Assembly (NCBI GenBank): GCA_018066805.1
Contig: JAGPVX010000036.1
Location: 1-64,000 of the forward strand
DNA length: 64,000 bases
Reading direction: 5' to 3'
Source of the DNA: Paraperlucidibaca sp.
GTDB taxonomy: Bacteria; Pseudomonadota; Gammaproteobacteria; Pseudomonadales; Moraxellaceae
In this document: positions 63,786-64,000 of the stretch, piece by piece
Position numbering within the stretch: the stretch's first letter is position 1
Layout of the letters: every line of letters starts with the position of its first letter
Made by a program: the position numbers and the translations under genes
The notes under the pieces: generated by a model
The model's database searches: none
Seen by the model: the letters and a program-made list of their open reading frames with translations, nothing else
Told to the model about the DNA's origin: nothing

Positions 63786-64000
63786 TCAAAAGTGCTGATA
63801 TCCAGCGAGGCCTTCATGCTCCCAAGCCTTGCCTTGCTTGGTCAAGCGCAAGCCGAGAGTTTTCGTCACTTTACCGATGGCTGTGAGCTTAGATTTTATT
63901 GCCGGCGTGTTATCGAGCTGCTGCCATTTATCTGGCGGGATGGTCAGCAGTAGCTCGTAATCATCGCCGGCGCTTAAGGCCCAATCACGCGCTTGCGCAT
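63786..64000 (-). CDS. thiL: Thiamine-monophosphate kinase, 3' part only
   Basis: The last 70 codons of a gene that enters from the right edge. The visible end reads DWALSAGDDYELLLTIPP, where AGDDYELL is a ThiL signature, and closes with GLAGYQHF before TGA at 63786-63788. ThiL phosphorylates thiamine monophosphate to the diphosphate. It lies just upstream of pgpA. The N-terminal part is outside the window. Confidence 0.9.
   Translation of the reverse strand, partial: AQARDWALSAGDDYELLLTIPPDKWQQLDNTPAIKSKLTAIGKVTKTLGLRLTKQGKAWEHEGLAGYQHF

Overview
The window looks like chromosomal DNA of a gammaproteobacterium of moderate GC. Supporting signs are the xseB-ispA-dxs order, the thiL-pgpA-ribA-trpS run, class I fructose-bisphosphatase, mtgA, mscL, a long gammaproteobacterial-type trpS, and an aryl polyene (APE) cluster. 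I cannot name the genus; a Pseudomonadales-like or related marine/aquatic lineage is a guess. No tRNA, rRNA, insertion sequence, prophage or CRISPR array was seen. Genes are tightly packed: no gap between confident genes exceeds about 250 bases.

Layout. 1-5266 (+): a DUF4331 protein (cut by the window start), a small lipoprotein, a TPR protein, a HupE/UreJ-type membrane protein and an ECF sigma/anti-sigma pair, apparently one transcription unit. 5241-5981 (-): a small exported protein and a mono-haem cytochrome c. 6124-22436 (+): an 18-gene APE pigment cluster in nearly the order of E. coli apeC to apeR. It differs by an inserted aromatic amino acid ammonia-lyase, an inserted halogenase-like flavoprotein, an apeH-apeI fusion and a split apeJ. 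A small exported protein follows (22464-22904). The logic is: the lyase makes an aryl acrylate starter; ApeH loads it on an ACP; two ketosynthases with a chain-length factor, a ketoreductase and two dehydratase domains build the polyene; acyltransferases, a glycosyltransferase, LolA-like and MMPL proteins anchor and export it.

23039-30021: an ion-channel island. It has a 1047-residue membrane protein with a periplasmic coiled coil and a cytoplasmic P-loop ATPase domain, co-directional with an MscS channel and a two-TM K+ channel carrying an RCK domain, then two more MscS genes. 30027-34935 (-): cupredoxin-like protein, short-chain dehydrogenase, M19-like metallohydrolase lipoprotein and a polytopic membrane protein. 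35180-39209: RhlE-type helicase, an enoyl-CoA hydratase (-) and a PiT phosphate transporter.

39300-46024 (+): a transglutaminase / ATP-grasp / alpha-E cluster of unknown substrate. 46065-50130 (-): ferredoxin reductase, fatty acid desaturase, esterase and methyltransferase behind a promoter studded with dyad operators. 50227-52078 (-): patatin-like lipase and MscL. 52232-53981 (+): fbp and mtgA. 53941-55227 (-): a TetR regulator and a DUF697-like protein. 55356-57395 (+): a ZnuD-like TonB-dependent receptor behind a near-perfect Zur box. 57450-61209 (+): xseB, ispA, dxs and a CBS-domain protein. 61232-64000 (-): trpS, ribA, pgpA and the 3' end of thiL.

The most interesting regions are the APE variant with its halogenase-like enzyme, the ATPase/MscS/K+-channel operon, and the transglutaminase/ATP-grasp cluster.
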